A DNA stretch of 64,000 bases from Methyloceanibacter methanicus. Its GTDB lineage: Bacteria; Pseudomonadota; Alphaproteobacteria; Rhizobiales; Methyloligellaceae. Below are positions 25,876 through 33,960 of the stretch, in pieces. How positions within the stretch are numbered: the stretch's first letter is position 1; each line of letters opens with the position of its first letter. Position numbers and translations under genes: made by a program. Under the pieces are notes generated by a model. The model had not been told where the DNA came from and did not search any database. It worked only from the letters and a program-made list of their open reading frames with translations. Where the stretch lies: contig NZ_LPWG01000011.1 of the NCBI RefSeq assembly GCF_001723285.1, positions 1 to 64,000 on the forward strand, read 5' to 3'.

Positions 25876-25990
25876 CCTCACCCTGAGGAGGGCCGAAGGC
25901 CCGTCTCGAAGGGTGAGGCCGCAAGCACCAAGACAGGAGCCTATGGCGTCATGCTTCGAGACGCGGCTTCGCCGCTCCTCAGCATGAGGC
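25876..25990. repeat. Pair of REP-like inverted repeats
   Basis: Two imperfect palindromes. The first (25876-25918) reads CCTCACCCTGAGGAGGGCC and ends in CGTCTCGAAGGGTGAGG. The second (25949-25989) reads TCATGCTTCGAGACGCGGC and ends in CCGCTCCTCAGCATGAGG. Both share the TTCGAGACG/CTCCTCA core of a repeat that is widely dispersed between genes in Rhizobiales genomes. They lie at the downstream edge of the accessory patch. No protein is encoded. Confidence 0.7.
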
Positions 25991-26015
25991 CGGACAAGAA
26001 AGAGGAACCGCCCCC

Positions 26016-26405
26016 ATGCCCCTGCTCCGCTTCGATCTGATCGAAGGCCGCACCGACGGCGAAATCCAGACGCTGCTCGATGCCGCGCACCGGGCCATGC
26101 TGGCCGCCTTCAAGGTGCCCGTACGCGACCGCTACCAGATCGTCCAGGAGCACAGACGCGGCCGCATGATCGTCGAGGACACTGGCCTCGGCATCGAACG
26201 CACCGACAAGGTCGTGGTCGTGCAGGTCGTCTCCCGTCCGCGCACGCGCGAGCAGAAGGAGGCCTTCTACCGGCTTCTCTGCGAAGAGCTTGAGCGCGCC
26301 TGCGGCATCGCCCCCTCCGACGTGATGGTCTCCCTCGTCGAGAACACCGACGAGGACTGGTCCTTCGGGCTCGGCCGCGGCCAGTTCCTGACCGGGGAGC
26401 TCTAG
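26016..26405 (+). CDS. Tautomerase family protein
   Basis: A 129-residue protein of the tautomerase superfamily with Pro2 (MPLLRFDLIEGRTDGEIQTL), which becomes the N-terminal catalytic proline after Met removal. The family acts on enol/keto substrates such as oxaloacetate or halogenated acids. The length is that of the longer tautomerase subgroup (two beta-alpha-beta units). Downstream, DVMVSLVENTDEDWSFGLG is characteristic. The natural substrate cannot be inferred. A DUF1622 gene follows about 45 bases later. Confidence 0.85.
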   Translation: MPLLRFDLIEGRTDGEIQTLLDAAHRAMLAAFKVPVRDRYQIVQEHRRGRMIVEDTGLGIERTDKVVVVQVVSRPRTREQKEAFYRLLCEELERACGIAPSDVMVSLVENTDEDWSFGLGRGQFLTGEL

Positions 26406-26451
26406 GTCCTAGCGCTGTGAGGCGCACCCCGAATCGGCCTAGTCTTCGTAA

Positions 26452-26874
26452 GTGACGGACCGGGAGGGGACCATCGCTCAGCTTGAGGACACCTTCAATG
26501 TGATCGCCAACTACGTGGCGATCGGCGTCGAGTTCGGCGCGGTGCTCGTCGTGGCATTCGGATCGGTCCAAGCCGTCCTCGGCCTGATCGGGGCGATCGT
26601 CACCGGCACGGCGGACGGCTTTCGCGGCCGGGAGATTTGGCTGAAATTCGCGACCTGGATCCTGCTGGCGCTCGAATTCGCCCTGGCCGCGGACATCGTC
26701 CGCACGGCGGTTGCGCCCACCTGGGACGATATCTGGAAACTGGCCGTGATCGCCGTGGTCCGGACCATGCTGAACTACTTCCTAGCCAAGGATATCGCCG
26801 CTTTCAGTAGGCTTCAGGACACCCAAGCGGACAATTCGCCACAGAATCAGTCTCCTGGGCCCGCGTCATCCTAA
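26452..26874 (+). CDS. DUF1622 membrane protein
   Basis: A 140-residue protein with three membrane helices (about 22-47, 62-82 and 92-112). The pattern FRGREIWLKFATWILLALEFALAADIVRTAVAPTWDDIWKLAVI is typical of DUF1622, a small uncharacterised membrane family. The tail of 25 residues is hydrophilic. The start is a GTG at 26452, the first in-frame codon after the intergenic region. Confidence 0.85.
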   Translation: MTDREGTIAQLEDTFNVIANYVAIGVEFGAVLVVAFGSVQAVLGLIGAIVTGTADGFRGREIWLKFATWILLALEFALAADIVRTAVAPTWDDIWKLAVIAVVRTMLNYFLAKDIAAFSRLQDTQADNSPQNQSPGPASS

Positions 26875-27080
26875 TCCGTTGGACCATCGGACGAATTTGT
26901 GTTTGAGTGGCTCTGACTTATCGCACCGCACGATTGACGGAGCGTGCGGACGCCCGGCTGGCCAAAATTCGGGCGGAATTGGGGGATACACGCCGCCTTG
27001 GGCCAGGGCGCGATTTTCCGAAGTAGCCCAACAACTTGAGCTCCCCGATGCGCGGGGACGGCGCTTCACGGGATTGAGGG

Positions 27081-28997
27081 ATGACAGAGTCAACACGGAC
27101 GACGAGCCCGCGTTTCCAATTCATCCTCATCAAACCGTCCCATTACGACGAGGATGGCTACGTCGTGCAGTGGCTCAAGTCCACGATGCCGTCCAACTCG
27201 CTCGCCGCCGTTTACAGTCTCGCCCAGGAAGCCGCCGAGCGCGGCGTGCTCGGCCCCGACCTGCCGATCGACGTCACCGCGATCGACGAGACCAATAAGC
27301 GGGTCCCGTTCGACGACCTGATCCGCATGGTCCAGGACAATGGCGGTCAGGGCCTGGTCGGCATCGTCGGCGTCCAGTCCAATGAATTTCCGCGTGCGGT
27401 GGACATCGCCCGCCCGTTCCTAGCCGCCGGCATCCAGGTGATGGTCGGCGGGTTCCACGTTTCGGGCTGCCTGTCCATGCTCCCCGAGCTCCCGGACGAC
27501 ATCAAGGCCGCGCAGGAGCTCGGCGTCTCCATCTTCGCGGGCGAGGCCGAGGAGCATATGGATACGGTGATCCGCGATGCCGCCGCGCGGAAGCTCCAGC
27601 CGATCTACAACCATATGACCGAGGAACTGCCCTGCCTCGCCAACGTGCCGGCGCCGCCCTTCCTGCCTTACGAGTTCGTAGAACGCACGGTCGGCAACTT
27701 CACGAGCTTCGATGCGGGCCGCGGCTGTCCCTTCCAATGCTCGTTCTGCACCATCATCAATGTGCAGGGCCGCAAGTCGCGCTACCGCACGCCCGACTCC
27801 ATCGAGCAGATCCTGCGCCTCAACTACGAGCAGGGCGTGAAACGCTTCTTCATCACCGACGACAATTTCGCGCGGAACAAGGATTGGGAAGCGATCTACG
27901 ACCGCATCATCAAGCTGCGCGAAGAGGACGGCATGGACGTCCGCTTCATGATTCAGGTGGACACGCTGTGCCACAAGATTCCGAACTTCATCGAGAAGTC
28001 GAAGCGCGCCGGCGTGACCCGCGTCTTCATCGGGCTTGAGAACATCAACCCGGCGAATTTGCTCGCGGCCAAGAAGCGTCAGAACAAGATCACCGAATAC
28101 CGGAAGATGCTGCTGGACTGGAAGCGCGTCGGCATCATGACCTTCGCCGGCTACATTCTGGGCTTCCCCAACGACACCCCGGAGTCCATCGAGCAGGATC
28201 TGGAGATCATCAAGCAGGAGCTGCCGCTCGACATGCTCGAGTTCTTCATCCTGACGCCCCTGCCCGGTTCCGAAGACCACAAGGTGCTCTCCGAGAAGGG
28301 CGTGTGGATGGACCCCGACATGAACAAGTACGAGCTTGAGCATGTCGTTACCGGCCACGCGAAGATGACCAAGGACGAATGGCAGGGCGCCTACGAGACC
28401 GCGTGGCGCATCTTCTACACCAACGAGCATCTGGAGACGGTCCTGCGCCGCGCCTATGCCAGCGGCGTCAACATCCGCTCGCTGATGCCCGTGCTGTTCT
28501 GGTTCAAGAACTCCGTCCCGGTCGAGGGCCTGCATCCGCTGCAATGGGGCGTCTTCCGCATCAAACACCGCAAACACCGGCGCTCCGGCCTGCCGATCGA
28601 AAACCCGATCACCTTCTATGCCAAATATGCGGGCGAAGTCGCGCGCAAGGCGACCATGCTCGGCAAGAGCTGGTGGGACCTGAAACGGATCGTCAAGAAG
28701 ATCGAGGCCGACCCACACGCCAAGGACTACAAGGATCAGGCGCTCACGGCGGTCGCCGAGGAAGATTCCGAGCATATGGGCCTCTACAATCAGAACGAGG
28801 CCGCGCGGGTCGCCGTGGAGCGGGAATTGCGTGTCGCCAACAAGGCCAGCGTTCAGGCGAACGGTGCCGCCAACGGCGCGCCCAAGAGCAACGGCAAGGG
28901 TCAGCCGATCCTGACCGTGAAGTCGAAGAAGGCTTTCAAAGCGCCGGGTCTTGCCAACGAAACCGGGCCGGCGGGCGAAAAGGCCCCCGCCGCTTAG
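27081..28997 (+). CDS. B12-binding-domain radical SAM protein
   Basis: A 638-residue protein. The N-terminal 190 residues form a cobalamin-binding-like Rossmann domain (VDIARPFLAAGIQVMVGGFHVSG), without an obvious DxHxxG base-off motif. The radical SAM core follows, with the 4Fe-4S motif GRGCPFQCSFC near residue 218 and ITDDNFARN, GLENINPANL and GYILGFPNDTPESI. A region of about 200 residues and a Lys/Ala/Pro-rich tail of 60 follow. Members include methylases and C-C bond forming enzymes, for example in hopanoid and bacteriochlorophyll pathways. No pathway partner is adjacent, so the substrate is unknown. Start 27081 fits GGGATTGAGGG upstream. Confidence 0.85.
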   Translation: MTESTRTTSPRFQFILIKPSHYDEDGYVVQWLKSTMPSNSLAAVYSLAQEAAERGVLGPDLPIDVTAIDETNKRVPFDDLIRMVQDNGGQGLVGIVGVQSNEFPRAVDIARPFLAAGIQVMVGGFHVSGCLSMLPELPDDIKAAQELGVSIFAGEAEEHMDTVIRDAAARKLQPIYNHMTEELPCLANVPAPPFLPYEFVERTVGNFTSFDAGRGCPFQCSFCTIINVQGRKSRYRTPDSIEQILRLNYEQGVKRFFITDDNFARNKDWEAIYDRIIKLREEDGMDVRFMIQVDTLCHKIPNFIEKSKRAGVTRVFIGLENINPANLLAAKKRQNKITEYRKMLLDWKRVGIMTFAGYILGFPNDTPESIEQDLEIIKQELPLDMLEFFILTPLPGSEDHKVLSEKGVWMDPDMNKYELEHVVTGHAKMTKDEWQGAYETAWRIFYTNEHLETVLRRAYASGVNIRSLMPVLFWFKNSVPVEGLHPLQWGVFRIKHRKHRRSGLPIENPITFYAKYAGEVARKATMLGKSWWDLKRIVKKIEADPHAKDYKDQALTAVAEEDSEHMGLYNQNEAARVAVERELRVANKASVQANGAANGAPKSNGKGQPILTVKSKKAFKAPGLANETGPAGEKAPAA

Positions 28998-29016
28998 GTC
29001 CGAGCCGGATGATCGG

Positions 29017-29424
29017 ATGAGCGCGTCCGAAGGCTTCCAGGAATTCGTCAAGGATCAGCTCGCGGATTTTGGGCCCGTCGCCATCCGGCGCATGTTCGGC
29101 GGCGCCGGCGTCTATGCGGGCCAGGTGATGTTCGCGCTTATCGCCGACGACACGCTCTATCTGAAAGCGGACGGGACCACCGCGCCCGCCTTCGAGGCCG
29201 AAGGCATGGCGGCGTTCACCTACGCGGCGAAGGGCGGGAAACCGATCTCGATGTCCTACTGGGAGGTTCCCCCGCGCCTGCTCGAGGAGCCGGACGAACT
29301 CGCCGCCTGGGCCCGCGAGGCCTATGCGATCGCCCGCGCGGCGAAGAAACCGGCGCGCAAAAAGGCAGCAAAGAACAAGACGGCGGCGAAGAAGAAGCCG
29401 CGGAAAAGGACATCGTCGCCATGA
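29017..29424 (+). CDS. TfoX N-terminal domain protein
   Basis: A 135-residue protein with the TfoX/Sxy N-terminal fold: FQEFVKDQLADFGPVAIRRM and FGGAGVYAGQVMFALIADDTLYLKAD, plus ISMSYWEVPPRLLEEPDELAAWA. A Lys/Ala/Arg-rich tail of 30 residues suggests nucleic-acid contact. Full-length TfoX regulates competence in gammaproteobacteria; N-terminal-only proteins in alphaproteobacteria have no proven role. ATG 29017 is used; the frame extends upstream but into the previous gene. Its stop overlaps the next start (ATGA at 29421), so it is coupled to the cupin gene. Confidence 0.85.
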   Translation: MSASEGFQEFVKDQLADFGPVAIRRMFGGAGVYAGQVMFALIADDTLYLKADGTTAPAFEAEGMAAFTYAAKGGKPISMSYWEVPPRLLEEPDELAAWAREAYAIARAAKKPARKKAAKNKTAAKKKPRKRTSSP

Positions 29425-29981
29425 CCAAGACGGAAGCGCGGCTGCGCCGCGTGGCGATCGGCGAAACGGCGGAGGGACGGCCCTGCGTGGCGCGCGACGA
29501 CGCCGTCGCGCCGATCGAAACGCCGCTCATGCCGGAGGCGAAATTCTTCAGCCTTTGGGGTGCCGACGCGATGCCGTCCGTTCCCAACGATGGCGCCGCG
29601 CCCGACTTCCACGCCTGGTTTCCGCCGGCCGGCGGCTTCCGTTTCGAACTGATCGAACTGCCGCCGCAAGGCGTTGGCCAAGACGCCAAAGCGCCCACGC
29701 CCGAGGAGATGAAACAGGCGCTCAAGGAGACCGAAGCCCTGCTCCCCGGCCTCATCCGCACCATGGACCCGCGCAGGCCCGGCATGCACCGGACCGACAC
29801 GATCGACATGATCTATGTCACCGAGGGCGCCAGCCTTCTCGTCCTCGACACCGGCGAGGAAATCGCCATGGGCACGGGCGACAGCGTGGTGTTGAACGGA
29901 CAGCCTCACGCCTGGCGCAACCCGCACGAGGCGCCCTGCCGGCTGCTCACCATCTCGCTCGGAGTGAAACGCGCGGGCTAG
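29421..29981 (+). CDS. Cupin-domain protein
   Basis: A 186-residue protein with a single C-terminal cupin barrel. Recognisable parts are PGMHRTDTIDMIYVTEGASLLVLD and GDSVVLNGQPHAWRNP with likely metal ligands His, Asp and His. The N-terminal 100 residues include GFRFELIELPP, a second strand set often seen in related cupins. The function could be a small-molecule dioxygenase, isomerase or a sensor. It overlaps the TfoX-N gene by four bases and ends 13 bases before the converging SH3-domain gene. Confidence 0.8.
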   Translation: MTKTEARLRRVAIGETAEGRPCVARDDAVAPIETPLMPEAKFFSLWGADAMPSVPNDGAAPDFHAWFPPAGGFRFELIELPPQGVGQDAKAPTPEEMKQALKETEALLPGLIRTMDPRRPGMHRTDTIDMIYVTEGASLLVLDTGEEIAMGTGDSVVLNGQPHAWRNPHEAPCRLLTISLGVKRAG

Positions 29982-29994
29982 AGCGTATTCCCGG

Positions 29995-31299
29995 TCAGTT
30001 GCCGAAGGCGCGGTTGATCATGTCCGCGAAACCACCACGGCCGAAAGGCCGGCGGCGCTCCTGCGGCGGCTCTTCCTCGTAATAGCCTCCACCGGCCTGC
30101 CCGTATTGCGTCGGACCCGCGGACGGTGCCAGCGCATAGGCCTGGATCCAGCCTTTGGCGTTGCTGTTGGGATCGGTCACCTCGACCCACTCGCCGTTAC
30201 GGGACACGACCTTCAGATCGCGCCCATAGGGAAAGGCGAACAGCACGGGCGAATCCTCCGAAGCCGTCAGGCGCATGCCCGAGCCGGACACCGCGACCTT
30301 CACCCATTCCTCCTGGGGGCCGCCATAGCCCTGGCCCTGAGGATACGGACCTTGGGAACCTTGGGGGTACTGCCCTTGGGAATACTGGCCTTGTTGCGGG
30401 TACTGGCCCTGCTGGGGGTATTGCCCTTGCTGCGGATATTGCCCCTGCTGCGGATACTGTCCTTGCTGTGGGTACTGTCCTTGTTGAGGGTACTGACCCT
30501 GGCCGCCGGGTTGGCCGGGATAGCTCGGCTGCGCACCCGCGGCACCCTGTCCCGGATAGGGCGGATAACCGCCCTGCGCGGTTCCGGTTGCCCCGGACCC
30601 TTGATAGGGGTTCCCGCCATCCATGTAGGGATCGCGCGACGCGGTCCTGTCATAGGGCTGAGACTGACCCTGGACCGGCTGGCCTTGGGCTTGCCCGTAA
30701 GGCGGCTGCTGTCCGTAAGGTGGCTGCTGGCCATAAGCCGGCTGCTGGCCGTAAGCCTGGTTCCGACCAGAGGGCTGAGTCTGGCCATATGCGTTCTGCG
30801 GCGGTGCCTCGAAATAGTCACCTGGCTGACCTTGAGCGGCCTGCCCTTGCGCGGCACCGGCCGCCGCATCACCTCCGGCCGGCTCGTTGAGCCACGGCAG
30901 CGGATTCGGCGTGGGCGCGCCGGTTCCCGGCTGGGGTTGCCCCGCGGGCTGCGACAGTGCCGCGACATTCTGTTGAGGCGCGGCCTGGTTCGCGGCCGGA
31001 TCGGCGGTCGCCTTCACCGCATCGGAGGCGGTGCTTTCAGAAGCGCCACCCGCGGTGTCCATCGCGTCCGGCTCCGGCTTTCTCTCCGGCGCGGACACGT
31101 CGTCCTCGCCGTCCTGCGCCGTGGCCAGGGCCTGCTCGTAGGCGAGCGTCTGCTTCTTGGGCGGCGGCGCCTTCGTCATGGTGTCGGCGATCGGCTCATT
31201 GAACAGCATCATCCACACCGCGCCCAGCGCGACGATGGACAGGCTCGCGGAGAAGAAAATCAGCTTCTTGATGGTCGTAACTCCCCTCTTCAACCGCAT
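29995..31299 (-). CDS. Membrane-anchored SH3-domain protein with Gln/Pro/Tyr/Gly repeats
   Basis: A 434-residue protein with an N-terminal membrane anchor (about residues 10-33) and a long disordered periplasmic region with PYGQQP and seven nearly identical GQYPQQ units. A C-terminal bacterial SH3 domain follows (about 335-400: VKVAVSGSGMRLTASEDSPVLFAFPYG, WVEVTDPNSNAKGWIQAYAL) and an Arg-rich end. Bacterial SH3 domains bind peptidoglycan or peptides. The repeat block is likely a flexible, length-variable spacer. Similar single-anchor SH3 proteins are common in Rhizobiales. The function is unknown. Confidence 0.8.
   Translation of the reverse strand: MRLKRGVTTIKKLIFFSASLSIVALGAVWMMLFNEPIADTMTKAPPPKKQTLAYEQALATAQDGEDDVSAPERKPEPDAMDTAGGASESTASDAVKATADPAANQAAPQQNVAALSQPAGQPQPGTGAPTPNPLPWLNEPAGGDAAAGAAQGQAAQGQPGDYFEAPPQNAYGQTQPSGRNQAYGQQPAYGQQPPYGQQPPYGQAQGQPVQGQSQPYDRTASRDPYMDGGNPYQGSGATGTAQGGYPPYPGQGAAGAQPSYPGQPGGQGQYPQQGQYPQQGQYPQQGQYPQQGQYPQQGQYPQQGQYSQGQYPQGSQGPYPQGQGYGGPQEEWVKVAVSGSGMRLTASEDSPVLFAFPYGRDLKVVSRNGEWVEVTDPNSNAKGWIQAYALAPSAGPTQYGQAGGGYYEEEPPQERRRPFGRGGFADMINRAFGN
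30366..30500. repeat. 18-base tandem repeat in the SH3 gene
   Basis: About seven consecutive 18-base units, on the forward strand variants of TTGCTGCGGATACTGGCC, encode GQYPQQ on the reverse strand. Units differ mainly at third codon positions, which suggests older duplications under selection for the protein sequence rather than very recent expansion. Confidence 0.75.
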
Positions 31300-31532
31300 T
31301 AGGCTGAGAAAAGGCGGCGATTGCGTGTCTTAGGCCAGTATTCTGTCTTCGTTAACCCTAAATTTCGGTGAAGCGGCACCGGGACGCAGCAACTTTTTTC
31401 GGGGCCTCGGGGGCCGCCAGACCTTGAACCCCAATCCGGTCTGCCGGAGGCTACGCCCCTGACCATCCAAACGCCTTCGCGAGAAGACCGTTCCGGCCGG
31501 CCCGCCGCCAACCCAAGAGGTGCGATCGTTCC

Positions 31533-31910
31533 ATGTTGTCCTATGTCGAACATGACAATGCCCAGGCGGTCGAAATCCATGTGGGCGGCAAGGTCTCCAC
31601 GGAGGAGTTCGACCGCCTCGCGGAAAAGCTCGAGGCGTTCATCGCGCGCCACGGTCAGGTGCGCGTTCTGGAGCAGGTCTCGGACTTCGAGGGCATGGAT
31701 GCCGCCGCGCTGTGGCACGACATCAAGTTCAGCCTGCGCCACCTCAAGGATTTCAGCCGCGTCGCCATCGTCTGCGACCCGCATATCCAGAATCTGTGGG
31801 CCCGGTTCGTAGCGCCCTTCATCACCTGCGAGGTCGAGCATTTCGCGCCCGACCAGATCGCTGAAGCCCGCGACTGGTTGATGTGGCCGGAAGGCGCCGC
31901 AGATATTTGA
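31533..31910 (+). CDS. SpoIIAA-like (STAS-type) protein
   Basis: A 125-residue cytosolic protein of the SpoIIAA-like family (PF11964). It has the usual pattern VEIHVGGKVSTEEFDRL and RVLEQVSDFEGMDAAALWHDIKFSLRHLKDFSRVAIV, then a Trp-containing segment near residue 90 and the family-type tail AARDWL-like EARDWLMWPE. Members fold like STAS domains and may bind small molecules or partner proteins; no partner is visible here. The stop codon lies inside the first unit of a 20-base tandem repeat. Confidence 0.8.
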   Translation: MLSYVEHDNAQAVEIHVGGKVSTEEFDRLAEKLEAFIARHGQVRVLEQVSDFEGMDAAALWHDIKFSLRHLKDFSRVAIVCDPHIQNLWARFVAPFITCEVEHFAPDQIAEARDWLMWPEGAADI

Positions 31911-31980
31911 GAGGCGCCGCAGATATTTGAGAGGCGCCGCGGATATCTGAGAGGCGCCACGGACATTTGAGCGGCGCCGG
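31891..31980. repeat. 20-base tandem repeat over the stop of the SpoIIAA-like gene
   Basis: Four units of GAGGCGCCGCAGATATTTGA, with few changes, plus a partial fifth, at exact 20-base spacing from 31891. The first unit encodes the last residues and the stop codon of the SpoIIAA-like gene, and each later unit carries another TGA in the same register of the repeat. There are no dyad-symmetric stems beyond GGCGCC. Confidence 0.85.
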
Positions 31981-31984
31981 CCGG

Positions 31985-32521
31985 TTATCCCGTGGACTCC
32001 GTTGTCCCGGACGCCTCAGGCGCGGACGGTGCTGTATCCGAAGGGTCGGTGTTCGAGGAATCCGAATCCGAAGGGCTGCCGTCGTCTGAAGGGCTGCCGT
32101 CCGCCGGGACCTGGATCGACTCGAGATAGGTGATGATCGCGTCCACGTCGTGCGGCGTGAAGACGAAGACGGGCATCTCCGGATGGCCGGACATGATGCC
32201 CTCCGCGAGCGATTCGGCCAGGCTGTCGACGGGGTAGCTTTGCGACAACACGCGGAACGGCGGCGCCTCGGCCTTGGGGCTCTCGCCGCTGCGCCCGATC
32301 GCGTGGCAGCGGGCGCAGTGCTCGCGCACGATCACCTCGCCTTTGTCGGACAGGTCCTTTTCGGCCGCCAGGACCGGGGCTGCCGTCGCGGCCGGCAGGG
32401 CGATCGCGGCCACCGCCAAAATCGCGAGGGCACCCGTCGGTCCAAACACGGCGCGCCCGAGAAACCCAAATACCTCGAGGAACCCAAGAAAACCGCTTCG
32501 TCCTGCTCGCATCGCACCCAT
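31985..32521 (-). CDS. c-type cytochrome
   Basis: A 178-residue exported cytochrome c. The N-terminal 50 residues hold a hydrophobic signal segment ending PVLAAEKD. The haem-binding motif is CARCH (VREHCARCHAIG), and the sixth ligand Met is probably in IMSGHPEMPVF. A Ser/Asp/Pro/Thr-rich, acidic tail of 40 residues is unusual for a small cytochrome. It resembles soluble monohaem class I cytochromes that act as electron carriers. ATGs at 32521 and 32512 are both possible; the frame further upstream (to 32725) is not protein-like. Confidence 0.8.
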   Translation of the reverse strand: MGAMRAGRSGFLGFLEVFGFLGRAVFGPTGALAILAVAAIALPAATAAPVLAAEKDLSDKGEVIVREHCARCHAIGRSGESPKAEAPPFRVLSQSYPVDSLAESLAEGIMSGHPEMPVFVFTPHDVDAIITYLESIQVPADGSPSDDGSPSDSDSSNTDPSDTAPSAPEASGTTESTG

Positions 32522-32770
32522 CTCAAATCCGTTTCGCACCCTTCTCGACAGCGCCGGCCGCTCGGTGGGGCAGCACGAATCTGCATCAAGGATGAGGGCG
32601 CCCCCAGCAAGGCGCCCAATAAAAAGCCACGCCCCAGCGCTCTCCCACGCGGGCGCGGCAACAAGAATAACGGGCCGGGCAGAGCCTCGCGCATGTCCCG
32701 CGAGGCCGAGCGCGGCAAAAACCAATCTCTCGACGCGATCTCCAGGCCGGAGACCGGGGGTCCTTGGAAC

Positions 32771-32947
32771 CTAGTGGGAGACGCCGTGTCTCAAGCGTTC
32801 CATTTCATCTTTTAGGTGGAGTTTCCGGCGCTTCAGTTCGGCGATCTTGAAAGCGTCCGCCGTAGGCCTTCCTTGTTCCTCGTCGATCTTCCGATCCAAA
32901 GCGCGGTGCTTTTCAGCCAATTCATCGAGATGCGCGTCTAGTGCCAT
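32771..32947 (-). CDS. DUF465 (YdcH-like) protein
   Basis: A 58-residue helical hairpin protein: MALDAHLDELAEKHRALDRKIDEEQ and AFKIAELKRRKLHLKDEMER are the family pattern. The ribosome-binding site GGAGG lies six bases before the ATG at 32947. DUF465 proteins are short antiparallel coiled coils of unknown role. A second copy lies on the opposite strand 180 bases away, so the two are divergently transcribed. Confidence 0.85.
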   Translation of the reverse strand: MALDAHLDELAEKHRALDRKIDEEQGRPTADAFKIAELKRRKLHLKDEMERLRHGVSH

Positions 32948-33129
32948 GCCGGACCTCCAGATTGAATTGTCGACGTGACCATTCTGTCAAAGAGACCTGC
33001 GCTTGTCTAATCACGACCGCGCCCGGCGCGCCCGGCCGGACAATTCGCCCCGGCTCGATCCTGTGGACATGCACTTGAACGGAGCGGCGTTCGGCAAGAT
33101 ACTCCCGCGACACGGTAAAGGAGCGCCCG

Positions 33130-33336
33130 ATGGAGAGCGAGGAGATCCGCGAGCTTCGGGCTGTACTGAGCAGGCTCAAACAAGAGCATCGCGACCTGGA
33201 TAGTGCGATCAACGCGCTCGAACAGTCAGGCCGCGCGGACGCATTGCAGCTCAAGCGCCTTAAGAAGAAGAAGCTCTTTCTGAGAGACGAGATATGCCGG
33301 ATCGAGGACGAACTGCTTCCCGACATTATCGCTTGA
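33130..33336 (+). CDS. DUF465 (YdcH-like) protein, second copy
   Basis: A 68-residue helical protein with the DUF465 pattern: LSRLKQEHRDLDSAINALEQ followed by LQLKRLKKKKLFLRDEICRIEDELLP. It is a divergent paralogue of the protein encoded at 32771-32947 on the other strand. The last 11 bases overlap the 3' end of the converging DUF4345 gene. The function is unknown. Confidence 0.85.
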   Translation: MESEEIRELRAVLSRLKQEHRDLDSAINALEQSGRADALQLKRLKKKKLFLRDEICRIEDELLPDIIA

Positions 33337-33747
33337 GCTTGCGGTCCGCGGCCGCCAGCACGGCAAGGCCCAGCAGCCCGGCGAGGATCTCAACCCCCAG
33401 ATAGAACAGCAGGAGCGGGCTCGGCCGGCCGTCGACGATCAGGCTGATGATGCGCCCGCGGCGATGGACCAAGCAAAGCCGATCGCCGTGATCACGGCCA
33501 CCCGCTGCCATTCGGGCTTGAAGGCCGAGACGGCCCAGAACAGCCCGACCCCCAGATAAAGGCACATGACGCCCCGGTAGATATGGGTCTGGTCCGTGCT
33601 CAAATCCGGGATCGTCAGGAACATCGGCAAGGTCGTGGACGGCACGAGCCCGTAATTGAGCGCGATAGGCACGATCAGCAGCGCCGCTCCCAAGAGGAAC
33701 AGCCGCATCAGCTTGTTGTTTTTGGGGGTGGCGGCGACGTCAGGCAT
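33326..33747 (-). CDS. DUF4345 membrane protein, frame broken
   Basis: A small four-helix membrane protein. The first part (KLMRLFLLGAALLIVPIALNYG, IYRGVMCLYLGVGLFWAVSAF, AVITAIGFAWSIA) is in one frame. The family-typical end RGRIISLIVDGRPSPLLLFYL with a last helix is in the next frame, stopping at 33326. The join at about 33,460 fits loss of one C in GCCCGCGG. Read through, it is about 140 residues and a complete DUF4345 protein. The function is unknown. Confidence 0.75.
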
Positions 33748-33893
33748 CGGGTCCCTCGCGTTATGTGAGTCGGGTCAAAAAAGCGAAGCCCGATCATGAC
33801 GCCTTTTGCTGCGCCTGGCTTGTCCGTTTCTGCTCCGGCCTCTTCCGCACCGGCGGCCCTTAAGCTTGGGGCGAGAACATCCCTAGAGGCGCC

Positions 33894-33921
33894 TTGCCAA
33901 GCCCCCCGGCACGCCTATAAT
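33894..33921 (+). promoter_or_regulatory. Sigma-70-type promoter of purE
   Basis: TTGCCA (33894-33899), a 16-base spacer and a perfect TATAAT (33916-33921). Transcription would start near 33928, only about 33 bases before the purE ATG. The short leader is almost filled by a terminator-like hairpin. Confidence 0.7.
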
Positions 33922-33935
33922 CGCGCGCTTTCCGC

Positions 33936-33959
33936 GATCCGCCTCCGGGCGGTTTTTTT
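33936..33959 (+). terminator. Terminator-like hairpin directly before purE
   Basis: CCGCC-TCCG-GGCGG followed by seven Ts, ending one base before the ATG at 33961. Placed between a good promoter and the start codon, it looks like an attenuator, or the end of a very short transcript. The stem is short (five strong pairs, perhaps one more), so termination may be partial. Confidence 0.55.
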
Positions 33960-33960
33960 A

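Noticed and set aside
26879-27298. Forward frame before the radical SAM gene
   Set aside because: Arg/Pro-rich with no domain, and it overlaps the real gene's start; it has no ribosome-binding site.
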